From contig NZ_LN831026.1 in the NCBI RefSeq assembly GCF_001457455.1, forward strand, positions 1,054,001 to 1,118,000: a stretch of 64,000 nucleotides of DNA. Direction: 5' to 3'. This document shows positions 36,064 to 43,072 of this stretch, piece by piece. Within the stretch, counting starts at the first letter, position 1, and each line of letters opens with the position of its first letter. The DNA is from Corynebacterium diphtheriae. Its GTDB lineage: Bacteria; Actinomycetota; Actinomycetes; Mycobacteriales; Mycobacteriaceae. A program made the position numbers and the translations under genes. The notes under the pieces were generated by a model. That model saw nothing but the letters and a program-made list of their open reading frames with translations, had not been told where the DNA came from and made no database searches.

Positions 36064-36173
36064 CTATCCCCGCACTAAGCGGGGGTGAGCCCTTTTAATA
36101 TCTCTACCGGGATGTTAAAGCTCAACATTCCCTGCACTAGCAGGGTGCGCCCCACCATGTGGTGGGGCTTTTC
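36064..36173 (+). ncRNA. Candidate small RNA with type I-E CRISPR-repeat-like hairpins
   Basis: A 29-nt unit (36064-36092) has the stem CCCCGC-N5-GCGGGG and tail GTGAGCCC, the layout of type I-E CRISPR repeats. After 32 nt a degenerate second unit (36125-36153) has CCCTGC-N4-GCAGGG and GCGCCCC, giving the 61-nt period of I-E arrays. The intervening 32 nt can itself pair (TTTAATATC / GATGTTAAA). A terminator hairpin (GCCCCACCA-TG-TGGTGGGGC, then TTTTCT) overlaps the end. No cas gene is near. It could be a mini-CRISPR, a phage RNA anti-CRISPR mimicking a repeat, or an unrelated sRNA. Confidence 0.5.
36149..36173 (+). terminator. Terminator of the small RNA candidate
   Basis: A 9-bp perfect stem with a 2-nt apex is followed by TTTTCT on the plus strand only. 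The T tract direction shows that a rightward transcript is ended here, although the flanking genes run leftward. Confidence 0.7.
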
Positions 36174-36242
36174 TAATGCCCTATGTAATTAACTCTTAGA
36201 AATAATATCTGATGATACCACCAACCTGTAGTATTGTGGGTA

Positions 36243-36278
36243 TAAAAAACCGCCCACCCACACAACATGGGGAGCGGT
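36243..36278 (-). terminator. Minus-strand terminator
   Basis: On the minus strand ACCGC...GCGGT arms with extra G/C pairs are followed by six T. It ends the transcript of the 133-residue gene. Confidence 0.65.
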
Positions 36279-36287
36279 CATAAAACA

Positions 36288-36689
36288 TTACATTAACTTC
36301 AACGTCAAAATGTTCGGCTGCGAAGAATCAACCACATGATAACCATGCGAAGACAGCCCAGAAACTAAAGTCTTTGACCGGCTGGCATCGTCGGTAACGG
36401 GGAACTCAAATTCTTCCACGAACCCGCCATCAGGATTCGAAACAACCGCACCAAGGAAATCGGGGCCGATTTCAACTCCACAAGTGAACGTCTCGTACAT
36501 GTTTTCTTCGAGTAGGTCTTTGATTTCTTGTTCGGTGAGGGCGTCGGGGATTTCCCATGAGCCATCGTCTTGGCGGGTTCCGATTGCGGCTGCCATGGCG
36601 TTTGGGTTGTAGAAGCCTGGCGTTTCGGTTAGCTCGTCGATGGTGTCTTCGATGGCTGTTTTGAGTTCGTCATATGTGCCGAAGTTCAT
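36288..36689 (-). CDS. Hypothetical acidic protein
   Basis: 133 residues, overlapping the upstream 44-residue gene (ATGA). Acidic and helical at the N-terminus (YDELKTAIEDTIDELTETPG), then a beta-rich region (FTCGVEIGPDFLGAVVSNPDGG, FEFPVTDDASRS). It has an Asp/Glu-rich surface like many DNA-mimic or small regulatory phage proteins. No family recognised. Confidence 0.6.
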   Translation of the reverse strand: MNFGTYDELKTAIEDTIDELTETPGFYNPNAMAAAIGTRQDDGSWEIPDALTEQEIKDLLEENMYETFTCGVEIGPDFLGAVVSNPDGGFVEEFEFPVTDDASRSKTLVSGLSSHGYHVVDSSQPNILTLKLM

Positions 36690-36820
36690 TGGTTGTCTCC
36701 GATTTTGTTAAGGCGTTCTGCTGCGAGTTTGAGGTAGGTATGGTCGGTGGCTGGGGCGTTTGCCGCCATGTAGTTGAGTACGGCTGCGAGTTCTTTGTTG
36801 GTGATTGTGGCGTTATCCAT
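36686..36820 (-). CDS. Small hypothetical protein (44 aa)
   Basis: The frame MDNATITNKELAAVLNYMAANA...LKLAAERLNKIGDNQ overlaps both neighbours by a few bases (ATGA and ATGGATAA), which supports real coupled translation. Helical. Function unknown. Confidence 0.6.
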   Translation of the reverse strand: MDNATITNKELAAVLNYMAANAPATDHTYLKLAAERLNKIGDNQ

Positions 36821-36998
36821 TGTCGTTCTCGTCGTTGAGATATAGGAAGCCTTGTTTGTCGAGTTCTGTCATGATGTGGGTGGTGGTGTTGTCCCAATTG
36901 AACCATGGGCAGGCATCTATTGCTCCGCTGGTGTGGAGGGCTTGTTTGATGGTGGTTTTGAGGTCGTTTATTTCTTGCTCAAGTTGTTGTTGGTCCAT
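36813..36998 (-). CDS. Small hypothetical protein (61 aa)
   Basis: MDQQQLEQEINDLKTTIKQA forms a probable coiled-coil start and a WFNWDNTTTHIMTEL segment follows. It is the first gene of the three-gene coupled run, just downstream of tRNA-Gln, with no clear ribosome site. Confidence 0.55.
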   Translation of the reverse strand: MDQQQLEQEINDLKTTIKQALHTSGAIDACPWFNWDNTTTHIMTELDKQGFLYLNDENDNG

Positions 36999-37020
36999 GT
37001 CCGTGTGGTGTTGGGGGTGG

Positions 37021-37092
37021 CTTCCTCTCTAGGGGTCGAACCTAGACTTCGGGGACCAAAGCCCCGCGTGCTGCCTGTTACACTAAGAGGAA
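37021..37092 (-). tRNA. tRNA-Gln (anticodon TTG)
   Basis: Full cloverleaf on the minus strand: 7-bp acceptor TTCCTCT/AGAGGAA, anticodon stem CGGGG/CCCCG with loop CTTTGGT (anticodon TTG), T arm CTAGG-TTCGACC-CCTAG and discriminator G. It reads CAA and CAG. The late genes use CAA heavily, so it probably supplements the host during lytic growth. Confidence 0.93.
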
Positions 37093-37095
37093 ATA

Positions 37096-37119
37096 GTGTT
37101 GCAAAATAGTTTTAGACAC
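37096..37119 (-). promoter_or_regulatory. Operator-like site upstream of tRNA-Gln
   Basis: GTGTTGCAAAA and TTTTAGACAC arms around TAG. It lies 4 nt from the tRNA 5' end, so it probably governs the leftward transcript tRNA-Gln plus three small genes. TATTTT, a possible -10, lies at its centre on the minus strand. Confidence 0.55.
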
Positions 37120-37190
37120 ACCAGTATAGCATGGGTTTTGTTTACAACAGGGTGGGGAATGATGCGGAACGCCTCGCGCCACCCGGAAAG

Positions 37191-38635
37191 GAGAGTGTCC
37201 GATTGTTTGTGTGCGGGGGGGGCTTGGTTTACAAGTAGTCCGCGAATCGGTCGGGGTAAGCCACGGCTAGTTGGTTGATGGCTTGTTTCCACCCGGTGGC
37301 TTTCGCTCCTTCAATATAGCCGTTGCATTCGATGGCGCGCTTCGCTTTCTTCGCTCGCTGGGCAGCGCGCTTGTCCTCGATGTTGCAGATCATCAGCCAC
37401 AGCGTTTTCAGCGCCGCGGTATCGTTCGGGAACTGGCCGCGGTTGCGGGTGGCTTTCCGCAGCTCAGCATTCAGCGATTCGATCGAATTCGTGGTGTAGA
37501 GTACCCGCCGTGCCGCAGGCGGGAACTGCAAAAATGGCACAAACCGGTCCCAGGCGTCGCGCCAGACTTTGACCGATTGCGGGTATTTACGGCCCAGTTC
37601 ACTGGCCTCGAATGCGTCCAGGGCGGCGCGGGCGGTGTCCTCGGTCGGTGCGGTGTAGACCTCCCGTAGCGCACTTGATACGGGTTTGCGGTCTTGGTAG
37701 GACACCCACCTGTTGGCCGCCCGGATCAGGTGCACGATACAGGTCTGCACCATGGAATTCGGCCAGGTTGCCTCCACGGCTTCCGGCAGGCCTTTGAGCC
37801 CGTCGCAGCAGACGATGAACACGTCTTGGACCCCACGGTTGGCAAGGTCAGCGCACACGGATGCCCAAAAACTGGCGCCTTCATTGTCTGCGATCCACAA
37901 TCCCAGGATGTGCTTGATGCCGTCCATGTCGACGCCTACCGCCATGTAGCAAGACTTGTTGACCACGCGGTGGCCATCGCGGATCTTCACTCGCAGCGCG
38001 TCGAGGAAGATCACTGGGTAGAACTCGTCGAGCTGGCGGTTTTGCCAGATCATGACCTCTTCTAACACCGCGTCGGTAATGGTGCTGATCGTATCTGGGC
38101 TCATATCCACCCCGAGGGTGGTGGCGAGGTGGTGCTGAATATCGCGCACGGTCATCCCACCGGCGTACAGGGAGATGATCATGTCATCAAGCTCCGTCAG
38201 ACGGCGGGTGCCTTTAGGCAGCATCCGCGGCGTAAACGTGCCAGCTCGATCCCGGGGCATAGTCACATCAAAGGTGCCGTAGCCAGAGTTGACGGTTTTG
38301 GTGTACGACCCGTTGCGGTGATTGCCACCATCCGGGGTGCCCAGCTGGGCTTTCGCCGTACGATCAGAGTGCGCGTATCCCAGATGCGCGTCCATTTCAG
38401 CCTGCAGACCAGCGTTGATCGATGCCTGCAAAAGACCTTTGACCAGGTCGCTGGCATCATCGGTGGAAGTCGACAACTCGCCGATCAGTTCGGCGATTTC
38501 CGGATTTTCCATCAGCTTAGCGCTGATCTCGTTGACCCTGTTCGGGTCATGACCTTTCCTCGGTGACACGGTAGTCATTATCAGTGAAACTCCTTCTGGA
38601 TCAGAGCCTCACACACAAAACACCTGACACCCTCC
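37191..38635. mobile_element. Complete IS256-family insertion sequence (1445 bp)
   Basis: Ends are imperfect inverted repeats of ~23 bp (37191-37213 and 38612-38635, about 80 percent identical). An exact 8-bp duplication CCGGAAAG flanks it (37183-37190 and 38636-38643), as IS256 elements make. The transposase is intact. It landed between tRNA-Gln and a small gene and no reading frame is obviously broken. Confidence 0.88.
37229..38578 (-). CDS. IS256-family (mutator type) transposase
   Basis: 449 residues, full length for the family. The DDE catalytic core is visible: FLDALRVKIRDG with the first Asp, FIVCCDGLKGL with the second Asp, and the NSIESLN segment with the Glu. Other family marks are GYGTFDVTMPRDRAGTF, LYAGGMTVRDI and LHLIR-like VHLIRAANRWV. 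It moves the element by copy-out or cut-and-paste. Reads leftward like its surroundings. GC is higher than neighbouring phage genes, as for a recent arrival. Confidence 0.95.
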   Translation of the reverse strand: MTTVSPRKGHDPNRVNEISAKLMENPEIAELIGELSTSTDDASDLVKGLLQASINAGLQAEMDAHLGYAHSDRTAKAQLGTPDGGNHRNGSYTKTVNSGYGTFDVTMPRDRAGTFTPRMLPKGTRRLTELDDMIISLYAGGMTVRDIQHHLATTLGVDMSPDTISTITDAVLEEVMIWQNRQLDEFYPVIFLDALRVKIRDGHRVVNKSCYMAVGVDMDGIKHILGLWIADNEGASFWASVCADLANRGVQDVFIVCCDGLKGLPEAVEATWPNSMVQTCIVHLIRAANRWVSYQDRKPVSSALREVYTAPTEDTARAALDAFEASELGRKYPQSVKVWRDAWDRFVPFLQFPPAARRVLYTTNSIESLNAELRKATRNRGQFPNDTAALKTLWLMICNIEDKRAAQRAKKAKRAIECNGYIEGAKATGWKQAINQLAVAYPDRFADYL

Positions 38636-38676
38636 CCGGAAAGTATCACACGAAGCGCCCCACAACTACGACTGCA

Positions 38677-38847
38677 CTAACCCTTACGCGCCTTACTTGT
38701 AAGATGCCACTTACCGCACGGGCACCTATACGCCCGAATCGGCAAATGCTTATACCGCCCAGTCCGCCACGCCTCACGCAAACGAACCAGCGCATTTTTC
38801 CGCGACTTAAACCCCTGCTTATGAGGTGTGGGGCAGGAGACTGTCAC
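38677..38847 (-). CDS. Small zinc-finger-like protein
   Basis: 56 residues from a GTG overlapping the preceding stop (GTGA) with GGAGGG seven nt upstream. Basic, with CP and CPCGKWHLT near the end (Cys, Cys, Cys, His), a pattern frequent in small phage proteins. Possibly binds nucleic acid. Confidence 0.6.
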   Translation of the reverse strand: MTVSCPTPHKQGFKSRKNALVRLREAWRTGRYKHLPIRAYRCPCGKWHLTSKARKG

Positions 38848-39113
38848 AATGGCACCCTCCGCCCAACCCACTTGCACAGCCCGGTTAAGCGCTCTAATTC
38901 ACGCTTATACATTTCTGGGGTCTTCTCACGGTAAAGAACCTCAACAAGGACGTCATCTTGAATAGCGATCTTTTCCACGAGGGAAAAGTTCTCCCACTCC
39001 CGCTTCACAAGATTAATCGTGTCTTGAAGGTTTTTACCGTGACGTGGCAACCCAAACCGAATCGCCATCAGAACAATGTTCCCAGAAACCAAATGCCTAG
39101 TTGGCGCCGTCAT
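38844..39113 (-). CDS. Hypothetical protein (89 aa)
   Basis: Start in an ATGA overlap with the lipoprotein gene. Alpha/beta pattern (NIVLMAIRFGLPRHGKNLQD, VEKIAIQDDVLVEVLYREKT). No family recognised. It is cotranslated in a run with the lipoprotein and zinc-finger-like protein. Confidence 0.6.
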   Translation of the reverse strand: MTAPTRHLVSGNIVLMAIRFGLPRHGKNLQDTINLVKREWENFSLVEKIAIQDDVLVEVLYREKTPEMYKRELERLTGLCKWVGRRVPL

Positions 39114-39484
39114 CAATGCACCTCAACATCTGGGACAATAACCGATGGCTTGAACACCACCTTGTAGAAATTATCAGACACATTCGCGCCGCTTATCTGC
39201 TCCGAAAAATAAGTCACATTGTCCGACAACCCAAGGAAATGCTTCTTAAACTCCCCACCATCCTTACAAATCACTTCCAACTGGCCTTGATCATCATTGA
39301 TGTTGCAATAACCCTCAACCGACAACAAATACTTGTCAGTGATGCCATTGACGAACACAATCCGGCGGGCAATTTTGAAATTCTCAGCATCCTGTGTGAT
39401 GTTGTGATTCACCACTGTGGAATCATTAACACACGCTGTCAGTGTGACGGCTGCGACGATTAGCGGAATGATAACTTTCTTCAT
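39113..39484 (-). CDS. Beta-sandwich lipoprotein
   Basis: 123 residues. A signal peptide with lipobox (KKVIIPLIVAAVTLTAC) leads to a small beta domain (NHNITQDAENFKIARRIVFVNGITDKYLLSVEGYC ... shortened pattern here) of a type often carried by actinophages. It should be anchored outside the membrane of lysogens. Surface lipoproteins of prophages often block superinfection, so that role is plausible but not shown. It overlaps thyX by one base. Confidence 0.75.
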   Translation of the reverse strand: MKKVIIPLIVAAVTLTACVNDSTVVNHNITQDAENFKIARRIVFVNGITDKYLLSVEGYCNINDDQGQLEVICKDGGEFKKHFLGLSDNVTYFSEQISGANVSDNFYKVVFKPSVIVPDVEVH

Positions 39485-40200
39485 TACTGCTCCTTAGCTG
39501 GGAAAATATTCGGCGCAATGGTGGCGAGTTGATCTGCTATCATCCCCATGACTTCTTGCATCTCAGCATCCACATCCGGCTGCGTGCGACGGTTAATAAC
39601 CTCTTTCCATGCGCGCATATTGCCGGTCACAACGATGCGGGTTTCCACCATGTTCGGCAGTACCGCACGGGCTGCTTCGCGGGCTTGCTTACGTGACAAT
39701 CCTTCTTCGGTGAGTGCATCTGTGAGAATTTGGTAGTTCAACGCACACTTCTCGGAAATCCATTGCAATGCGTCTTCTGCGGTTAGTTCCTCGCCGTTTC
39801 GGGCGACAAGTCCCGCTTTGTAGTCCCTGAGTGCTGGTGGGATGACTACTCCTGGTTTTGATTCATCAACGAATCGTTGGGAGAGCTGAGAGAATGAGAG
39901 GTGGCGGTGGCGGATGAGTTCGTGTGTGAAGGCTCGTGATACGCCGGTGATGTAGAACGTTGCGCTTGCGTGTTCTGCGATTGACCAGTGCCCTCGGTTG
40001 AAGAGGGTGTTGGCAGTGTATTTTTCTGTGGTGTTGGTTGCTTCAACGGGGCGGTGGAAGGACTGGTAGCAGGCGCGTCCGGCGAATTCGATGAGGGTTT
40101 CTACTTCGGAGGCATCTGGGTTGATGTCCATGAATTGGGTGATTGGTTCGCAGATGGTGGTGCGTGCGATGAGGTGCGCTTTGGGGGTTGCGATTGTCAT
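39484..40200 (-). CDS. thyX: FAD-dependent thymidylate synthase
   Basis: 238 residues, start at 40200 after AGGAGTCACATA. The ThyX signature RHRHLSFSQLSQRF is present (~residues 79-92). Other conserved parts are GRACYQSFHRP, HWSIAEHASATFYITG, ARAVLPNMVETRIVVTGNMRAW and the C-terminal helix. It converts dUMP to dTMP using methylene-tetrahydrofolate and FADH2. With the phage dUTPase (49.5 kb) it would raise dTMP supply for phage DNA. Confidence 0.95.
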   Translation of the reverse strand: MTIATPKAHLIARTTICEPITQFMDINPDASEVETLIEFAGRACYQSFHRPVEATNTTEKYTANTLFNRGHWSIAEHASATFYITGVSRAFTHELIRHRHLSFSQLSQRFVDESKPGVVIPPALRDYKAGLVARNGEELTAEDALQWISEKCALNYQILTDALTEEGLSRKQAREAARAVLPNMVETRIVVTGNMRAWKEVINRRTQPDVDAEMQEVMGMIADQLATIAPNIFPAKEQ

Positions 40201-40210
40201 TATGTGACTC

Positions 40211-40558
40211 CTATTTGCTGGTCTTGCGGTGTTGTTCGAGGGCGATTTGTAGAACTGCGATGAGTTCTTCAATTTCGGTGGGGGTGTAGGCGAGTTCTGC
40301 ATCATCTGCGGGGAAAATAACACCTGTTTTTGTGAGCACCCCGAAGGTGAAATTTTTGCTGCGGATCATGATCCTCGGGTAGAGGGCTTCTACACCGTTT
40401 ACGGTTGTGAGGTCGTCGATGGTGATGTTTGCGCGGTGTTTGTCGATGTCATCGCACTTTTCTTTAAGTTCGTGTGCGTAGCTGGTGAGTAGATGGAGTA
40501 GGTGTTCGTTGTGTGTACGTAGCTGTTTGATGGTGCGGGTCTTGTTGAAAAGTCTCAT
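40211..40558 (-). CDS. Hypothetical protein with N-terminal coiled coil
   Basis: 115 residues from ATG 40558 (MRLFNKTRTIKQLRTHNEHL...). A short coiled coil is followed by a beta segment (RIMIRSKNFTFGVLTKTGVI) and a helical end (TPTEIEELIAVLQIALEQHR). The operator palindrome ends at the start codon, leaving no room for a ribosome site, so the message may be leaderless or nearly so. It heads the thyX run. Confidence 0.6.
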   Translation of the reverse strand: MRLFNKTRTIKQLRTHNEHLLHLLTSYAHELKEKCDDIDKHRANITIDDLTTVNGVEALYPRIMIRSKNFTFGVLTKTGVIFPADDAELAYTPTEIEELIAVLQIALEQHRKTSK

Positions 40559-40559
40559 C

Positions 40560-40584
40560 GTGTGGCAAAACAATTTTGCAACAC
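40560..40584 (-). promoter_or_regulatory. Operator-like palindrome upstream of the thyX run
   Basis: GTGTGGCAAAA and TTTTGCAACAC arms around CAA. One of the best copies. It sits directly upstream of the gene at 40558 and downstream of a minus-strand terminator, repeating the terminator-operator-gene arrangement seen at 51.8 and 54.9 kb. Confidence 0.6.
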
Positions 40585-40593
40585 CCCAGTATT

Positions 40594-40616
40594 AAAAAAA
40601 AGGGCCGTTGACCCTT
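40594..40616 (-). terminator. Minus-strand terminator
   Basis: On the minus strand AAGGG-N7-CCCTT is followed by seven or eight T, ending the transcript of the membrane protein gene. Confidence 0.65.
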
Positions 40617-40652
40617 GGGGTGTTGCTGCGAGTCCTTTAGCTCGCGGTAATT

Positions 40653-40988
40653 TTAGGCTAGCCCTTCGTCGTGGAGTAGCTTGTTGGTGAGTTGTTGGAT
40701 GCGTTGGTGTTCGGCCCATTCGGCTTCCGCCAGTGCTTTTTCGTAGGCGATTTTTTCTTCGTTTACTTTGGTGCTGGCGTTGATGAGCATGACTGTCCCA
40801 GATACAACACCGACTATTCCGCCGACCGCGCATCCTCCTACTGCTCCGTCTGACCCTCCGAGGATGATGGCGAGTAGCGGGATGAGAAATGATGCGATTA
40901 TTAGCCCTGTGGGGATGATGAGGGTTTTACGTTGTTGCTGGTAGCGGAGTTTTGCGACGATGATGTTGGGGTGTTGTGGTGTTGGCAT
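40653..40988 (-). CDS. Small membrane protein
   Basis: 111 residues. Two membrane helices (~23-43 LIIPTGLIIASFLIPLLAII, ~46-68 GAVGGCAVGGIVGVVSGTVM) with glycine-rich packing and a cytoplasmic coiled-coil tail (KVNEEKIAYEKALAEAEWAE). Lysogen membrane proteins of this type may affect entry of other phages; no direct evidence. Confidence 0.65.
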   Translation of the reverse strand: MPTPQHPNIIVAKLRYQQQRKTLIIPTGLIIASFLIPLLAIILGGSDGAVGGCAVGGIVGVVSGTVMLINASTKVNEEKIAYEKALAEAEWAEHQRIQQLTNKLLHDEGLA

Positions 40989-41057
40989 TGGTTTCTTCTC
41001 GGGTTGAGGTGTTGGTGTCTAGTTTAATGGTACGTTTTTTACGTGTTTGTTAGCTAT

Positions 41058-41243
41058 TTATTCATGGGATGAAGTGAATGCATCCACAAAGACCATGACC
41101 ATGATCGCTGCGGTGAGTATGAAGATGCACCAGCTTTCAAATGTGTTGTGATAGCACGCGCCTATAAACGCGCTCGCAGCTCCGAGTGTTGCAAAGAATA
41201 GGGAAATTTTTTGTAGAAGGTTTGTTCTTTTATGGGGTTTCAT
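41058..41243 (-). CDS. Small membrane protein (61 aa)
   Basis: Start at 41243 with GGAG upstream, overlapping the end of a truncated gene. Two hydrophobic segments (ISLFFATLGAASAFIGACY, WCIFILTAAIMVMVFVDAF). Function unknown. Confidence 0.6.
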   Translation of the reverse strand: MKPHKRTNLLQKISLFFATLGAASAFIGACYHNTFESWCIFILTAAIMVMVFVDAFTSSHE

Positions 41244-41405
41244 GGGTGACTCCGAATGCGTCATCGAGGATGTTGTTGATTTGTGCGACAACATTTTGGG
41301 CGATTGTGGTGTTGTTAGTAACGCGCGCTATTTCGTAGATGGTGAGATCGGTGGATTTGCGCAGGTCTTTGATGGGGTTTCTTTGATTTTTCCGTCCATT
41401 CGGCA
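41230..41405 (-). pseudogene. C-terminal remnant of a phage gene cut by IS/deletion
   Basis: The frame RKNQRNPIKDLRKSTDLTIYEIARV and onward to LDDAFGVTHETP ends in TAA at 41230-41232 and has no start. It looks helical, with an HTH-like TIYEIARVTNNTTIAQNVV part. Its N-terminus was lost where the IS remnant abuts (~41400). Confidence 0.55.
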
Positions 41406-42221
41406 ACTCCGGCTTACGTATTGCACGATTTGTGAGCCTAGCCCTGTGAGATATTGGGCGATGTCGAGGGATTGTGTGCCCGTTGGGTCGCGGTGTTTGG
41501 GTAGTTTCGTCTTCTCATTGAGAAATGTGCGATACACCTGCCCAAACTCATGCAGCAGGGTGACCCATTCCCGTGCGGTGTTGAGGTCTTTGATCTTGGT
41601 CAGTCGCAGCGCAAGGTAGTATAACGCCTTGCCCGCATCCGTCCTAGGCCGTGAGGTGAGATAGCGCCGAACAACGCGTTGGGCATGAACTAGGCAGCGT
41701 TGAATCATGGTGTTGGGCCACAGGGCTTTTATTGCTGACCAGGCTCCTAATCCGCCGTCGAGTACTACACATAGTGGTGGTTGTAGTTTTGAGAGCAGTC
41801 TTTTGTAGGCCTTAGTGGATTCTGTCTTACACCAGTGCCAGCACAGTACATGGGTGCGTGATGCTGCAATGAGTAGGCATCCGCCATTGGTGTAGGTTCC
41901 GTCGATGAAGACTTGGTCGTAGATGCGGTTCTTATCTGGGGTGTTGGGGATATCGATAAGCCAGAACGGTTCGAATTTGCGGTTGAGAGTCCATCGGCTG
42001 CATCCGCGGTCTTCGGCAAGTTGGCTTAACGTGTGGTTGCCACTCGTATAGGAGATGAAGGCCTTGAAGTCGGCGATGTGGGTAAGGTCTGTTCGCTTTT
42101 TGGTGGTGGAAGCACCGCAGTCGGGGCTGATGCAGCGCCATCTAGTGGTGCCTTTTGTTGTTGTGCCGTTTTTCTTCATTTGCCCTGCACAAACCGGGCA
42201 TCGTGGTCGATTCTTAGACAT
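41328..42221 (-). pseudogene. IS1249-like transposase, C-terminus lost
   Basis: 297 codons. N-terminal zinc-ribbon (CPVCAGQMKKNG...RWRCISPDCG), then the catalytic part (FIDGTYTNGGCLLIAA, CVVLDGGLGAWSAIKALWP, QRCLVHAQRVVRRY) of IS256-superfamily IS1249 transposases. Family members are about 380 residues. The usual NRLEGGIN-type third catalytic segment is missing; after about residue 270 the reading continues into unrelated phage DNA and stops. It is therefore inactive. Confidence 0.8.
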
Positions 42222-42383
42222 GAAGACGAATCAAACCGCACGTGCTAGCACAAGTACGGTTCAAAACTCGGGATTGGTCGAAATCCACCCCGATATATTG
42301 CCTGCCGGAATATACACGCAGCTTTTAGCTATTGTGACCAGCAGACTTCAAGAAGATCAGACACACTTTTTGCTACTTAGCCC
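41405..42383. mobile_element. Truncated IS1249-like element
   Basis: The right end is recognisable (minus strand starts GGGCTAAGTAGCAAAAAGTG at 42383). The left end is deleted with adjacent phage DNA: the gene remnants on the two sides (phosphoesterase on the right, HTH-like protein on the left) are different genes. The exact left junction, ~41395-41415, is approximate. Confidence 0.65.
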
Positions 42384-42579
42384 TTATTTGATGATTTTTC
42401 AATCTCGCTGAGTGGCGCGGGTTTCAAGTCCCATGTTTCGAAACTCGCACAGATTTGGGGAGGGCCTTTAAAGAGGCTGCCCATGATGGTTTCGACGTGT
42501 TCTTTGACACTATTTAAGCCACACAGCTTGGCTACCTTCTCATGGCCTAGGTGTAGGTCAGCGGTAAAAATGTTCTCAC
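42384..42579 (-). pseudogene. Broken phage metallophosphoesterase
   Basis: A frame with IFTADLHLGHEKVAKLCG, EHVETIMGSLFKGPPQICAS and a short end matches the start of phage calcineurin-like phosphoesterases (DxHxGH metal site). It lacks an in-frame start. The GTG overlapping the upstream stop (42577-42579) would be in frame if the T5 run had one more T. The gene is then cut by the IS end at 42383 after ~65 residues. So it carries two lesions, frameshift and truncation. Confidence 0.65.
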
Positions 42580-42974
42580 GATTCCCTCTTCTTGGGGTCG
42601 AGCGCTCGGTACAATGACCAGCCGAAGTCAGTGAGTTCCATTCGTTTGGTGATACCAGCTCGGTCTAGTTCCCATGCTGTTTTCCTGGCGGGGACTTTGC
42701 CTCGTGCCGCCCTGCGGATTCCTTTGCGGATGTCTCTGGTGAGCATGCCGTAGGCGTGTTCTGGGTTTTGGCGTAGCATATCGTAGATGCGGTCGGATGG
42801 GTATCTCCCTGCTTCGTCGAGTGCTTGGTTCATGGCGTTGATGAACCGTCGTGTTTTTTCTACGGTGAGGTGCACGTCACCGTAGATACTGCCACCATGG
42901 AGTTTGACATCACCGGCTGGGGTGATGGTGATGGTGGGGAAGGAGGCTATGCCTGTGTGGATGGTTTTGTTCAT
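42576..42974 (-). CDS. Hypothetical phage protein
   Basis: 132 residues. Beta-rich N-terminus (TGIASFPTITITPAGDVKLHGG), then helices with a basic stretch (RDIRKGIRRAARGKVPARKTAWELDRAGI) ending LTDFGWSLYRAL. Its stop overlaps the GTG of the broken phosphoesterase. Similar small proteins occur in actinophage early regions; role unknown. Confidence 0.6.
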   Translation of the reverse strand: MNKTIHTGIASFPTITITPAGDVKLHGGSIYGDVHLTVEKTRRFINAMNQALDEAGRYPSDRIYDMLRQNPEHAYGMLTRDIRKGIRRAARGKVPARKTAWELDRAGITKRMELTDFGWSLYRALDPKKRES

Positions 42975-43072
42975 GGTGTTCTTCTTATGGGAGACGGGGG
43001 TGGCGCGGGGGAGGGCGAATCGTGGTTTTCTAGTACGCTTAATTCACGCCTCATTCCCAGGAAGGATTAATT

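Noticed and set aside
36064..36173. Calling this a normal CRISPR array
   Set aside because: Only two units, the second degenerate with small insertions and deletions, and no cas genes nearby. Kept as a small RNA candidate instead.
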